From Staphylococcus piscifermentans (GTDB lineage: Bacteria > Bacillota > Bacilli > Staphylococcales > Staphylococcaceae), in assembly GCF_900186985.1 (NCBI RefSeq), contig NZ_LT906447.1, forward strand, positions 1,798,001 through 1,862,000: a stretch of 64,000 nt of DNA, written 5' to 3'. The notes below the pieces were generated by a model. That model had not been told where the DNA came from. It did not search any database and saw only the letters and a list, made by a program, of their open reading frames with translations. Positions 43,073-51,515 of the stretch are shown here, in pieces (within the stretch, counting starts at the first letter, position 1; the number at the start of each line of letters is the position of its first letter). The position numbers and the translations under genes are program-made.

Positions 43073-43924
43073 TTAATATTTGTTCGTAAATTGAATAAAC
43101 AACTCATCATCCAAATACGGATGTTGACAAAACTCATGGTAAGCTATCATTTTACTAGTCTTACTAATATCTTTTATAGCTTCTTCTGATTTAAACAATA
43201 CTAATTCGTCTTTTATTTGCTCAATATCTACCGCTTCTCCATTTGTTTTAACAAGGGCTAATATATCTGCTTCAATGATAAAATATGGATGACTCGTAAC
43301 AATGATAGTATACATATTTAATTTTTTAATATAGTTTTTAAACAACTTCATATCTAACAATCCCAATTTTGTCTCTGGAAAAATTAAAACTAATACATTT
43401 TCTTTCTCTGTCGACGCTAATGTATCTATAAATAATTTACGTTGTTCTATTGTATCTAAGTTTTCTAAATCATTATGAAAATCTGGTTTGAACATGCCAA
43501 GAAATTTTTTCAAAACAATATTAGGAGTTTGAAAGTCAACTTGATAACTTTCATTCTTAATTTCTAATGAGTTTAGAAATTTTTCTATTGTCAACTCTAC
43601 CTCATTATATAATAAATTTGTCATTTCATCGCTGAAAATTTGTTGTTCAAAACGATGATATAATGCTGCTTTAAAGATCTTGCTATCAAAGAGATTCATA
43701 TCACCGCAAGGAACAACAATTAGATTTATTCTATTTGGTAATATTGTTTGATAATCGTCTGTTACAAGTCTAACTTTCTCGTCGTAATGCTTAGCTTTCG
43801 AGCAACTATATTTTATAAGTCCCTCAATCAAAGTATTTATTTTTCTAGATTCTTGAAATGAAATTACATTTAATTGTTGCTTTGCTATTTCAACTGGATG
43901 ATTAAATGCTCCTACTACCTTCAT
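43073..43924 (-). CDS. csn2: CRISPR adaptation protein Csn2 (type II-A, long form)
   Basis: Csn2 forms ring-shaped tetramers that slide on DNA ends and is needed for spacer acquisition in type II-A systems. The assignment rests on position (after cas9-cas1-cas2, before the leader) and on its start MKVVGAFNHPVEI, similar to other Csn2 N-termini. At 283 residues it is longer than the roughly 220-residue Csn2 of S. pyogenes. It lacks an obvious nucleotide-binding P-loop, as is usual for Csn2. The ATG overlaps the cas2 stop (ATGA), so expression is coupled. Confidence 0.85.
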   Translation of the reverse strand: MKVVGAFNHPVEIAKQQLNVISFQESRKINTLIEGLIKYSCSKAKHYDEKVRLVTDDYQTILPNRINLIVVPCGDMNLFDSKIFKAALYHRFEQQIFSDEMTNLLYNEVELTIEKFLNSLEIKNESYQVDFQTPNIVLKKFLGMFKPDFHNDLENLDTIEQRKLFIDTLASTEKENVLVLIFPETKLGLLDMKLFKNYIKKLNMYTIIVTSHPYFIIEADILALVKTNGEAVDIEQIKDELVLFKSEEAIKDISKTSKMIAYHEFCQHPYLDDELFIQFTNKY

Positions 43925-44238
43925 AATTCAAGCATTCTTTCTGTTGTATTTACATCATATTTAGTTGAAGGTTCGCCAACAAGATAAGTCATATCAGAAA
44001 ATTGTTTCTCAGTGACTATCAATGTTTGTACTATGCCATTACTCGGTAGATTTTGTTTTAGTTTACTTAACTGATGATTTAATGTTCCTCTATTCAAAAT
44101 TAGCTTACAATAAATAGAATACTGACTTCTGACATATCCTTCATTCAATAGAAATTTCACAAACTTTCTATAATCGCGTCGTTCTCTCGAAGTCTCAACG
44201 GGTAAATCAAACATAATAAAAAGTCTCAAGAATCTCAT
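43921..44238 (-). CDS. cas2: CRISPR-associated endonuclease Cas2
   Basis: Cas2 bridges two Cas1 dimers to form the spacer integrase. The 105-residue ferredoxin-fold protein starts MRFLRLFIMFDLPVETSRERRDYRKF, with the conserved FDLP turn and Asp10, and continues LLNEGYVRSQYSIYCKL, which is typical of type II Cas2. It lies 24 bases after cas1 and overlaps csn2 by four bases. Confidence 0.95.
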   Translation of the reverse strand: MRFLRLFIMFDLPVETSRERRDYRKFVKFLLNEGYVRSQYSIYCKLILNRGTLNHQLSKLKQNLPSNGIVQTLIVTEKQFSDMTYLVGEPSTKYDVNTTERMLEL

Positions 44239-44262
44239 AATACTCCTTTCAAATGCTTATTA

Positions 44263-45138
44263 TCAAAAGTTGAAAACAGGCATTTTAATATAGTTGGCTT
44301 CTCCACTTTCCAAGAATTTAAAAATTCCATCCAAGTATATTTCAATTGCATTGACTAAAAAATAATTCTTTTTATTTATCTTAATTTTTTCGTTAAATAT
44401 GTTTAAAATCGCTCGCTTTTCCTCTTTCTCAAAATGATTATATACGTTTTGCAGTACCAGGAAATCTATCAATGGTCTAAATACTTCCATGAAATCACAT
44501 GCTAAGTTAAAAGGATTAAATTCATTTTTATGGTTTATTCCTATTTCGCTTAAATAACCTTTACTTACAATAGTACGTACAAATACGGCTAATAAAACTT
44601 GATAGCCGTAATCTAGTCCCGCATTCACAAATTCATCTGAGTTTCTGGATACACCCGAATCTAAAATAATATTAAAATAAGACTTTGCGGCTAATCCCTC
44701 TCGATTCGTACAATCATTTAATTGAGTTTCGCGAATGTATTTATCAAAGAATGAAACATTTATATTTCTATAAAAATATTGAATCACTTGCTTTTGTTTA
44801 GCAATTTTATTTTTAATGATTTTCTGCCAAAGTAGTTCTTTGTATTCTTTTTTCCAGTTCATCTGTTTGGTAATATGCCTTGATTGCTTGTGGTGTCCAT
44901 ATATTGGTATTACAAATGATGAAGGTAAGTGCTTTTTATCGCATAATAACGTAATAATTTTATTATCCGCTAATGCATTTAATAAATGTCCAGTGATTGA
45001 AATGCTTGGATTTTCAATCACTAAACATAAAATTTCTTGAAGTGGAATCTTATATAATTCATCAGCTTTTACGATTAAATGGTTCATTCTCAGTGATAAC
45101 TTAGATTCTTTAGTGATAATGACAGTCCTAAAGCTCAT
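44263..45138 (-). CDS. cas1: CRISPR-associated integrase Cas1
   Basis: Cas1 is the metal-dependent integrase that inserts new spacers at the leader end of the array. I start it at the ATG at 45138 (MSFRTVIITKESKLSLRMN), giving 291 residues, as this matches the usual type II Cas1 start and has GGAG eight bases upstream; an in-frame ATG at 45153 would add five. The protein shows NAGLDYGYQVLLAVFVR and the LACDFMEVFRPLIDFLV region of the catalytic domain. It overlaps the end of cas9 by 11 bases. Confidence 0.95.
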   Translation of the reverse strand: MSFRTVIITKESKLSLRMNHLIVKADELYKIPLQEILCLVIENPSISITGHLLNALADNKIITLLCDKKHLPSSFVIPIYGHHKQSRHITKQMNWKKEYKELLWQKIIKNKIAKQKQVIQYFYRNINVSFFDKYIRETQLNDCTNREGLAAKSYFNIILDSGVSRNSDEFVNAGLDYGYQVLLAVFVRTIVSKGYLSEIGINHKNEFNPFNLACDFMEVFRPLIDFLVLQNVYNHFEKEEKRAILNIFNEKIKINKKNYFLVNAIEIYLDGIFKFLESGEANYIKMPVFNF

Positions 45139-48100
45139 TTTTAGACTCCGCAAGTTTGAAAATTGATTTAGGCTTGATAGTTTTTAATCCTGTAATAGAT
45201 TTGTATTGTATTTCAGTATTATTTTTAATATCTATAAATGTATTAGGGGATTGTCCGTTCCATCTTATTTTCAATTTAGCCGATCTCTCAGCTGAGACTT
45301 TAGTCATTTTTAACACTTCCAAAATACATTGGATTAACGCTTCATTAGATTTATCAGATTCATTAAATTGATTTCTTATTAACTCAACTTTTTCATTTCT
45401 AGACTTTATACCAAAGCTATTTTCAAATTCCATAACTACTTTTTCTGCAAATTGATCATATACCTCGGTTTTTTCTAATTCAGTCATTTTATTATATGGA
45501 TTGAGTGCTTGTTTTAACTTTCGCTGCATATGAATATCAAACTCTAATTGCTTAGCATTAATTCGCTCTTTCGCTGAAACAAATAAGAATGGATGGCTAT
45601 TTACAAAGATTGCATCGCCTTTATTCAGACTAAATAGATACTGTGCTTTTTTAATGTCTAATTTTGGAAATGTCTTTTGAACAATTTTCAATGCACGAGC
45701 ATTCATATCTTTATCGAGATTATTGACATAATCAAATACTGTTTCATTAAAAACACCATAATCTATGATTTCTTTATCTTTTTTTAAATAAGCATAACTC
45801 ACTACAATACCGCGTTTATTTTTCATTTCTTTATATACAGCTGTATTACTTTTATCCGACTCATACAGTGCGACCGTATTTTTAGGAGAAAAAGCACTTT
45901 GTTTGTAGAACGCACTTTCTGTACTTTCCACTTTTCTGGAATAATTGAATTTAAAATTATCTAAATCAAAAATTAATTTCGAAATCATCCTTTCTCCATA
46001 TTCATTGACATATTTTTCCATACGCTTGAATAAGAAGAATTCACGTTGTTTATTATTCTCAGTAAACTCGCCTAATTGTTTCCATTTTTCTCGTACCTTT
46101 TCCCACTTAAAGTTGAATTCAAATAAATTCACTTTAGGATATAAGACACGTGCAGCTTGATAAACGAAACCATTTAAATATGCATCAACTGCATGATGCC
46201 AATCATTAAGTTGACGAATTTTAGGAATATCAAATTTTCGTCGAAGTTCAGAAACCACATTTGCCTTCATAGGCACTACTGTTGTTGATGGATATTCTTC
46301 TGTCAAGAAGTCGCTAACATGTGAAATGATTTGTCTTGTCTCAACAAGCTGTCTTTGAATAAATCCTTCTTTATCTAAATCATTAAACTCTTTTTTCATC
46401 AGTTTAGAAAGCTTGCTGCTGCTAATCAAATCATTTTCATGCAATAGTTTCCAAAATGGGACGAGTGTATGATTATCAAAGATTTCTAAAGGCATTTTAT
46501 CGCCTGACTTTTTCTGGTTAGTGCTTTTTATAACAAGCACTTTATTATTGATACTATCATCTTTTACAAAGGTTCTCGGTAGAATATGATCAATTTCATA
46601 CAGACTATCATTTTTATCAGAAATCAGCTTTCCTAAATCAATAGGTTGCTTTGAATACATGCACTTACCATTCTGATGAATATATAACCATAATTTTGGA
46701 TTTGAAAAATCAAACTCAGGATATACTTTAAGCTCTTCAAATAAGTCTTTGAATTCTTTATTTCGTTTCAAGTTATGCTTTTTAACTAAATCATCCCACA
46801 GTTCACTACGTGATTTTTGGCGTTTACCCTTCACTTGATCTTCTGTCGCAAACTCAATAATGATTTTCTCAGGCACACCGAATATTCCGCTAATTTCTCT
46901 CACCATTTTTATCGCATTCCAAATACCTTTTTTAAGCGCTGGTGAAGTTCTCAACTCAGCAACATCTTTATAAGAAATTTTGGCGTTTTTGACTTTATTG
47001 CTATTTTTGATAAATTCAACAAATCCTAAAGTTTTATCTGTGATAATTTCCATAAAGTTATTTTCTGTATTATACATTAAATCAATTACAGAGCGATTAT
47101 TCACTTCTTCAGTTAACAGCTTTTCACTGAGACGCCCCCAGCCAGAGTAATTCAATTTGATGATTTGGCTAAGCTGGTTTTCTGTAATATTAGGATACTT
47201 CTCTTGAATTTTCTCTTTCAATATTGCTTTGTCTTCAAAAATAGTAATCCATAAAACTAATTGCTCAATCATGTCTCTTCTACTTTCAACAGAACCAAAG
47301 ATAGATTTCATATCATTGTACGTAGAAAGTTTAGTCGCAAATTTAGATTCATTTTGGGTACCAAACACTTTAACTTTTTGGCCACTTAGTTTGTTTATCA
47401 TACTTCCGTATTCAGAGTTTTGAAGTAATTCAATTATGTCTTTGTGCGTTACATTCTTTTTCTTTTGAAACAGCTTATGATAGATAAATTGTTTTACTTT
47501 AGGTTCGAGTCTATGAATTCGATTTTTTGGTTCATTTTCGCCTCGAAGTTGAACGTTATTAAGTTCATTTAAAACTTCCATCTCTTGATATAATAGACTA
47601 TTTTTAGGTAATACATCTTCTTCTAATAAATAAGTACATTTACTCGTCATACGTCTAATGAATTTTTCAGCACTTTTAGATTTATCAATAACTTTATCAA
47701 AGCTCCAAGGTAAAGTTTGTCCATCTGATTTTCGTACCATCCATGCAAAATCAGATTGTCCATTTTTGTTAGTGATCGGACCTACATAATATGGAATTCT
47801 AAATGTAATTAAATTAATGACTTTATCAATCATCTCTTCAGTAATTTCTGGATAATATTTTTGTTGATTTCTAAGTATATTTACCGCTTCAAACACATTA
47901 TTTTGATACGGTATACTCGCATTATCAATTGTATTTTGCAACACTAAGAATTTTTGTTCTTCTATTAAATTTAAAACTTCAGTATACGCTTTAGGTACAA
48001 TTTCTTTTAAATCTTTCATTAATTTGGAATATTGATCTTTAGGATGAATTAAATATTGATCAAACTTAGAAAGCTTTCCAAAATTTTTCGCATCAGGATT

Positions 48101-49162
48101 TTTCTTATATGCATTCATGTTCTCTTTGCTTGTTACGAAAAATTCATGATATTTATCGTATTTATTTTGGTAAACGATATCTTTGATTAACTTTAACTGA
48201 TTTTTAAAATTATCATAATCTCTCACTTTAGCTGCAGATATACTGGATGCCCCTTTTAAAATCCTATCTAACATAATCCCCATAAAAAAAGTATTAGCTG
48301 ACTCGATAAAATTTAATTGTTCATCTGTTAAAAATTCTGATAAATTTTCATAATAATCTTCAGATAACGAAATTGAATCACTACCTGTTGTCGTTTCTTT
48401 TATATCTTCCGCATTTTCCATGTTTTCAAATAGATTACTTTGTTTAAATTTAAGACCGGCTAACATTTTAAATAACTCAGCATGAGATTTAGACACTTTC
48501 TTCTTTAAGTCTTTAAATTTGTCATTTCTTGTTAAATAATCATCATTCAAAGTATCAATAATCACTTTAATATCTTTATTTGAAATAGTATCTTCATATG
48601 GATTAATGCTTTGATATTGTATTAATAACTCTGATAGCTGTGCTTCATTATCTACAGTTTTTCCTTTATCAAAACTTAAGTTATTGAATAAAAAATGTCC
48701 TCGATATTTAACCAAATGATAAAGCGATAAGAAAATTAATTCGGGTTCGAATTTCTTTTCTGGATGATTTTGAATTTCTTGTTGTAAATGATAAATAGTG
48801 GGATATGTTTTGGGGTTCTTCCCTAAATTTTTTAATACTTCAGATAAACTACGGTGTTTAAAATCTTCGTTAGAATTTTTCCATTTATGTAAGTTTAACA
48901 ATTGATAAAAGTTTGGGTTCTTTACTAAGGGCGCCAACACTTCCTGCAGTAAACCTAATCGTTTGATTCTTCTATTTTTTCGTCTTCTGCTTGTTCTAAA
49001 TCCACGTCTTTCTGCCGCAGTATCCGCACCTTCAAATGTAAGAACACCTATCGCATCTTTATCATGATATTTCAAAATATTAAAATCTAAGTCCATGCAA
49101 GCATAACCAATACTTGCTGTTCCAATATCTAAACTGAGAATATAAGGGTTTGTTTTCTTCAT
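45128..49162 (-). CDS. cas9: CRISPR effector endonuclease Cas9 (large type II-A)
   Basis: Cas9 uses crRNA and tracrRNA to cut matching DNA. At 1344 residues it is of the S. pyogenes/Listeria size class, not the 1053-residue S. aureus class. All catalytic residues are present: RuvC-I Asp12 (ILSLDIGTASIGYA), RuvC-II Glu770 (KIIIEFATED), HNH His859 (EIDHILPRTF), and RuvC-III His990/Asp993 (WHHAVDAYLNG). An arginine-rich bridge helix (RRGFRTSRRRKNRRIKRLG) follows RuvC-I, and FRIPYYVGP is at about 454-462. Near the C-terminus (SITGLKTIKPKSIF) the region equivalent to the SpCas9 PAM-reading RKR motif has IDIKNNTEI, so the PAM is probably not plain NGG. The gene is AT-rich compared with its neighbours. 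Confidence 0.97.
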   Translation of the reverse strand: MKKTNPYILSLDIGTASIGYACMDLDFNILKYHDKDAIGVLTFEGADTAAERRGFRTSRRRKNRRIKRLGLLQEVLAPLVKNPNFYQLLNLHKWKNSNEDFKHRSLSEVLKNLGKNPKTYPTIYHLQQEIQNHPEKKFEPELIFLSLYHLVKYRGHFLFNNLSFDKGKTVDNEAQLSELLIQYQSINPYEDTISNKDIKVIIDTLNDDYLTRNDKFKDLKKKVSKSHAELFKMLAGLKFKQSNLFENMENAEDIKETTTGSDSISLSEDYYENLSEFLTDEQLNFIESANTFFMGIMLDRILKGASSISAAKVRDYDNFKNQLKLIKDIVYQNKYDKYHEFFVTSKENMNAYKKNPDAKNFGKLSKFDQYLIHPKDQYSKLMKDLKEIVPKAYTEVLNLIEEQKFLVLQNTIDNASIPYQNNVFEAVNILRNQQKYYPEITEEMIDKVINLITFRIPYYVGPITNKNGQSDFAWMVRKSDGQTLPWSFDKVIDKSKSAEKFIRRMTSKCTYLLEEDVLPKNSLLYQEMEVLNELNNVQLRGENEPKNRIHRLEPKVKQFIYHKLFQKKKNVTHKDIIELLQNSEYGSMINKLSGQKVKVFGTQNESKFATKLSTYNDMKSIFGSVESRRDMIEQLVLWITIFEDKAILKEKIQEKYPNITENQLSQIIKLNYSGWGRLSEKLLTEEVNNRSVIDLMYNTENNFMEIITDKTLGFVEFIKNSNKVKNAKISYKDVAELRTSPALKKGIWNAIKMVREISGIFGVPEKIIIEFATEDQVKGKRQKSRSELWDDLVKKHNLKRNKEFKDLFEELKVYPEFDFSNPKLWLYIHQNGKCMYSKQPIDLGKLISDKNDSLYEIDHILPRTFVKDDSINNKVLVIKSTNQKKSGDKMPLEIFDNHTLVPFWKLLHENDLISSSKLSKLMKKEFNDLDKEGFIQRQLVETRQIISHVSDFLTEEYPSTTVVPMKANVVSELRRKFDIPKIRQLNDWHHAVDAYLNGFVYQAARVLYPKVNLFEFNFKWEKVREKWKQLGEFTENNKQREFFLFKRMEKYVNEYGERMISKLIFDLDNFKFNYSRKVESTESAFYKQSAFSPKNTVALYESDKSNTAVYKEMKNKRGIVVSYAYLKKDKEIIDYGVFNETVFDYVNNLDKDMNARALKIVQKTFPKLDIKKAQYLFSLNKGDAIFVNSHPFLFVSAKERINAKQLEFDIHMQRKLKQALNPYNKMTELEKTEVYDQFAEKVVMEFENSFGIKSRNEKVELIRNQFNESDKSNEALIQCILEVLKMTKVSAERSAKLKIRWNGQSPNTFIDIKNNTEIQYKSITGLKTIKPKSIFKLAESKNEL

Positions 49163-49208
49163 GTCATCACCTGATGTCGTATTATTTTATCTAATTATCT
49201 CAAAATTC

Positions 49209-49237
49209 TTTCATTTTAGAAAGTGTTATGTTAAGAT
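49209..49237 (+). promoter_or_regulatory. Promoter of the tracrRNA
   Basis: An extended -10, TG-T-TAAGAT (49229-49237), precedes the anti-repeat by about ten bases. A weak -35 (TTTCAT, 49209-49214) lies 17 bases upstream of TAAGAT. It points opposite to cas9, which starts at 49162. Confidence 0.6.
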
Positions 49238-49244
49238 GTAAAAG

Positions 49245-49346
49245 AAGTTTACTTCATTCTAAAAGATCATAAATAAGTTAAAACAAGCTTAAAGCGAAAA
49301 TGTAGCTTAAATGCTAACGTCTTACTGTGTCAGTAAGACTTTTTTT
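49245..49346 (+). ncRNA. tracrRNA
   Basis: The RNA pairs with the crRNA repeat and binds Cas9. The anti-repeat is at 49247-49284: it matches the plus-strand form of the repeat at GTT, then TACTTCATTCTAAAAGATCATA, and again at TAAAAC, with an unpaired insert AATAAGT against ATTC where type II-A duplexes bulge. AAGTTAAAACAAGC mirrors the start of the S. pyogenes tracrRNA body. A nexus-like stem AAGCT/AGCTT (49285-49289, 49304-49308) follows. The RNA ends in a nine-pair terminator stem GTCTTACTG/CAGTAAGAC (49319-49339) and T7. It is on the strand opposite to cas9, as in S. pyogenes. Confidence 0.92.
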
Positions 49347-49352
49347 ATGCAA

Positions 49353-49397
49353 AAATCCCTTGATTTCAGTATTCTCTAACTGAATTCAAGGGATTAT
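49353..49397 (-). terminator. Terminator of lspA-rluD
   Basis: On the minus strand AATCCCTTGAATTCAGT pairs with ACTGAAATCAAGGGATT around an eight-base loop and is followed by TTTTTG, directly after the rluD stop. Confidence 0.85.
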
Positions 49398-49399
49398 TT

Positions 49400-50317
49400 T
49401 TACGCTTCTCTCAATCTTATATCTTCTAATACTTGTTTGAAGTCATCTGGCAAGTCTGCTTTGCGTTCAATATATTCACCTGTAACAGGATGTTCGAAAC
49501 CAATTACGCCTGCATGTAAGGCTTGCCCGCCGATATCCATTGTTTTCTTCGGACCGTATTTTGGGTCTCCAACTAATGGATGACCAATATATTTCATATG
49601 CACACGAATTTGGTGCGTACGTCCTGTTTCTAGTTCACATTCTACTAAGGTATAGTCTTTGAAATGCTCTAAGACATTGAAGTGTGTCACTGCATCTTTA
49701 CCATCATCAACAACTGCCATTGATTGGCGGTCTTTTTTATCTCGTCCGATTGGCGCATCAATTGTACCGTAATCATGCGGAATATTACCGTGAACTAAAG
49801 CAGTGTATTTTCGAGTCACTGTTTTAGCCATCAATTGTTCCACTAAATTACGATGTGCAATATCATTTTTCGCGACCATTAAAAGACCGGAAGTATCTTT
49901 ATCGATACGATGGACGATGCCCGGACGAATTTCACCGTTGATGCCTGATAAATCTTTAATTTGATACATGAGTCCATTAACTAATGTACCAGTATAATGG
50001 CCAGGTGATGGATGCACTACCATGCCTTTAGGTTTATACACAATAGCCACATCTGCATCTTCATAGTAGATATCTAGATTTAAGTTTTCAGGTTTGATGT
50101 CCGCTTCAACTGTCTCTTTCTCAGTTACTTCAATCTTATCATTCAATTTCACTTTGTGATTTGCTTTCACTTTCTTACCATTCACTGTTACCAAATCTTC
50201 TTTGATCCAATCTTGAATTTGACTTCGAGACCAATCCGAATTAAATTCTGGCAACAGCTTATCTATACGCTGACCAGCTTGCTCAGCTTCTGTAATTTCA
50301 TAGTTAAATTCTGTCAT
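49400..50317 (-). CDS. rluD: 23S rRNA pseudouridine synthase, RluD family
   Basis: This enzyme converts uridines in helix 69 of 23S rRNA to pseudouridine. The 305-residue protein has an N-terminal S4 domain (about 13-75) and a catalytic domain with the RIDKDTSGLLMVAKN motif holding the catalytic Asp (about 138-152), and later ETGRTHQIRVHM and GHPLVGDPKYG. It lies 12 bases after lspA, the standard arrangement. The upstream boundary of the CRISPR-Cas island is just past its terminator. Confidence 0.94.
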   Translation of the reverse strand: MTEFNYEITEAEQAGQRIDKLLPEFNSDWSRSQIQDWIKEDLVTVNGKKVKANHKVKLNDKIEVTEKETVEADIKPENLNLDIYYEDADVAIVYKPKGMVVHPSPGHYTGTLVNGLMYQIKDLSGINGEIRPGIVHRIDKDTSGLLMVAKNDIAHRNLVEQLMAKTVTRKYTALVHGNIPHDYGTIDAPIGRDKKDRQSMAVVDDGKDAVTHFNVLEHFKDYTLVECELETGRTHQIRVHMKYIGHPLVGDPKYGPKKTMDIGGQALHAGVIGFEHPVTGEYIERKADLPDDFKQVLEDIRLREA

Positions 50318-50329
50318 GTAAATACTCCT

Positions 50330-50812
50330 TTACTGAACTTTCGATTTGCGGGAGTCAAATAATAAGGCAATTAATACCAGAATCACACCGATCGTTAAAC
50401 TCGAGTCTGCAACGTTAAAGATTGGAAAATCATAACTGAAAATTTTAGTATCAATAAAGTCAACCACTTCACCATGTAACATACGATCAATAAAGTTACC
50501 TAACGCGCCTGCAAATAATAGACTAATGGCTACTTGCATTAAGAAATTGCCTTTCGCTTCTTTGATATAGAAGAAGACTAATAATCCTAAGACAACAACG
50601 GTTACAATAAAGAAGAAGCTCATTCTTCCGCTTAAAATTCCCCAGGCTGCCCCATTATTACGATGTGAAGTAATATACAAAAATTTAGGTATCACTGTAT
50701 AAGAATCACCAACTGCCATCGACTTTGCAATAACTGCTTTAGTCACTTGATCTAAAACTAAAATAGCAATGGTGATAAACAATGTGATACTAACAAAATA
50801 TGGTTTTTTCAT
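50330..50812 (-). CDS. lspA: Lipoprotein signal peptidase II
   Basis: LspA cleaves signal peptides from lipidated prolipoproteins. The 160-residue protein has four membrane helices and the two catalytic aspartates in the motifs NFIDRMLHGEVVDFID and FNVADSSLTIG. I start it at the ATG at 50812 (MKKPYFVSIT), six bases after a GGGGAGG site; a longer reading adds eight residues without support. It forms a two-gene operon with rluD. Confidence 0.95.
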   Translation of the reverse strand: MKKPYFVSITLFITIAILVLDQVTKAVIAKSMAVGDSYTVIPKFLYITSHRNNGAAWGILSGRMSFFFIVTVVVLGLLVFFYIKEAKGNFLMQVAISLLFAGALGNFIDRMLHGEVVDFIDTKIFSYDFPIFNVADSSLTIGVILVLIALLFDSRKSKVQ

Positions 50813-50949
50813 TTGTTCCTCCCCGGAGAAATACAATTTATCTGATTCAACGATTCTCCGTATGTTCTTTACAACATGTTATATTATACCTTGATTGAAT
50901 GTATATTTTCAAACTAATAAAGAAAGCACTATTTTGTATTCAGAAACTA

Positions 50950-51515
50950 TTAATAGTCAACCCACTCCATGCCTGTTATTTTACAACGAGGTTTCAGATT
51001 ATATTGATCATTATTGTTTTTCATTATGTACATAGTGGTTGGAATATAGAAATCTTTAATTTTTCTCAACCCGAAAACAACTACTTTTCTATTAAAATGA
51101 TCTATGAATACCATATCTAAGTTTAACGAATTATTATGACGTGATTTCAAAATTATACACCATGCCAAATTTTTTCAATGAAACATCTATGTAAAAAGTT
51201 GTAGCTATACAACCAATCTTTAATATTTTGATAATTATGATGCTTTTTAATAGAAGAATGCGTCAATTTTCCTTGCAATATTTTAGTTAAAAAAACATTA
51301 GCACTCTCGTTTATCACTTTATGCAATCCTAGAATATGAGGTAAATGGTCTTTACTAAATCTTATTTCTGCCACTTTTATAGATTTATCAGAAATATGCA
51401 AAAAACATTTCTTTCTGGTAAAACAATTAATATAATCATTCAAAAGAAGACGAAAATCAATAATATCATTATATTCAATTTTGTAAATATTATTTTTATT
51501 CATTTTTGCCTTCAA
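50950..51515 (-). pseudogene. Frameshifted gene, possible PBECR4-type nuclease-fold protein
   Basis: Two open frames make one broken gene of about 190 residues. The first (51515 down to 51153) ends CFIEKIWHGV and stops. The second frame continues to 50950. A run of six A residues on the minus strand (51170-51175) is the likely site: adding one A would join CFIEK to NLAWCIILKSRHNN without a stop. The part IRFSKDHLPHILGLHKV resembles PBECR4, a phage-linked Barnase/EndoU/RelE-like fold, but I am not certain. The homopolymer could mean a real mutation, phase variation or a sequencing error. Confidence 0.6.

Noticed and set aside
45128-49162. Assignment to the compact S. aureus-type Cas9
   Set aside because: The protein is about 290 residues longer and has the FRIPYYVGP and SITGL motifs of the S. 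pyogenes/Listeria-size group.
41885-49400. Direct repeats or att sites flanking the CRISPR-Cas island
   Set aside because: I compared the ends by eye and found no duplicated sequence, integrase or tRNA gene, so there is no sign of a recent site-specific insertion.
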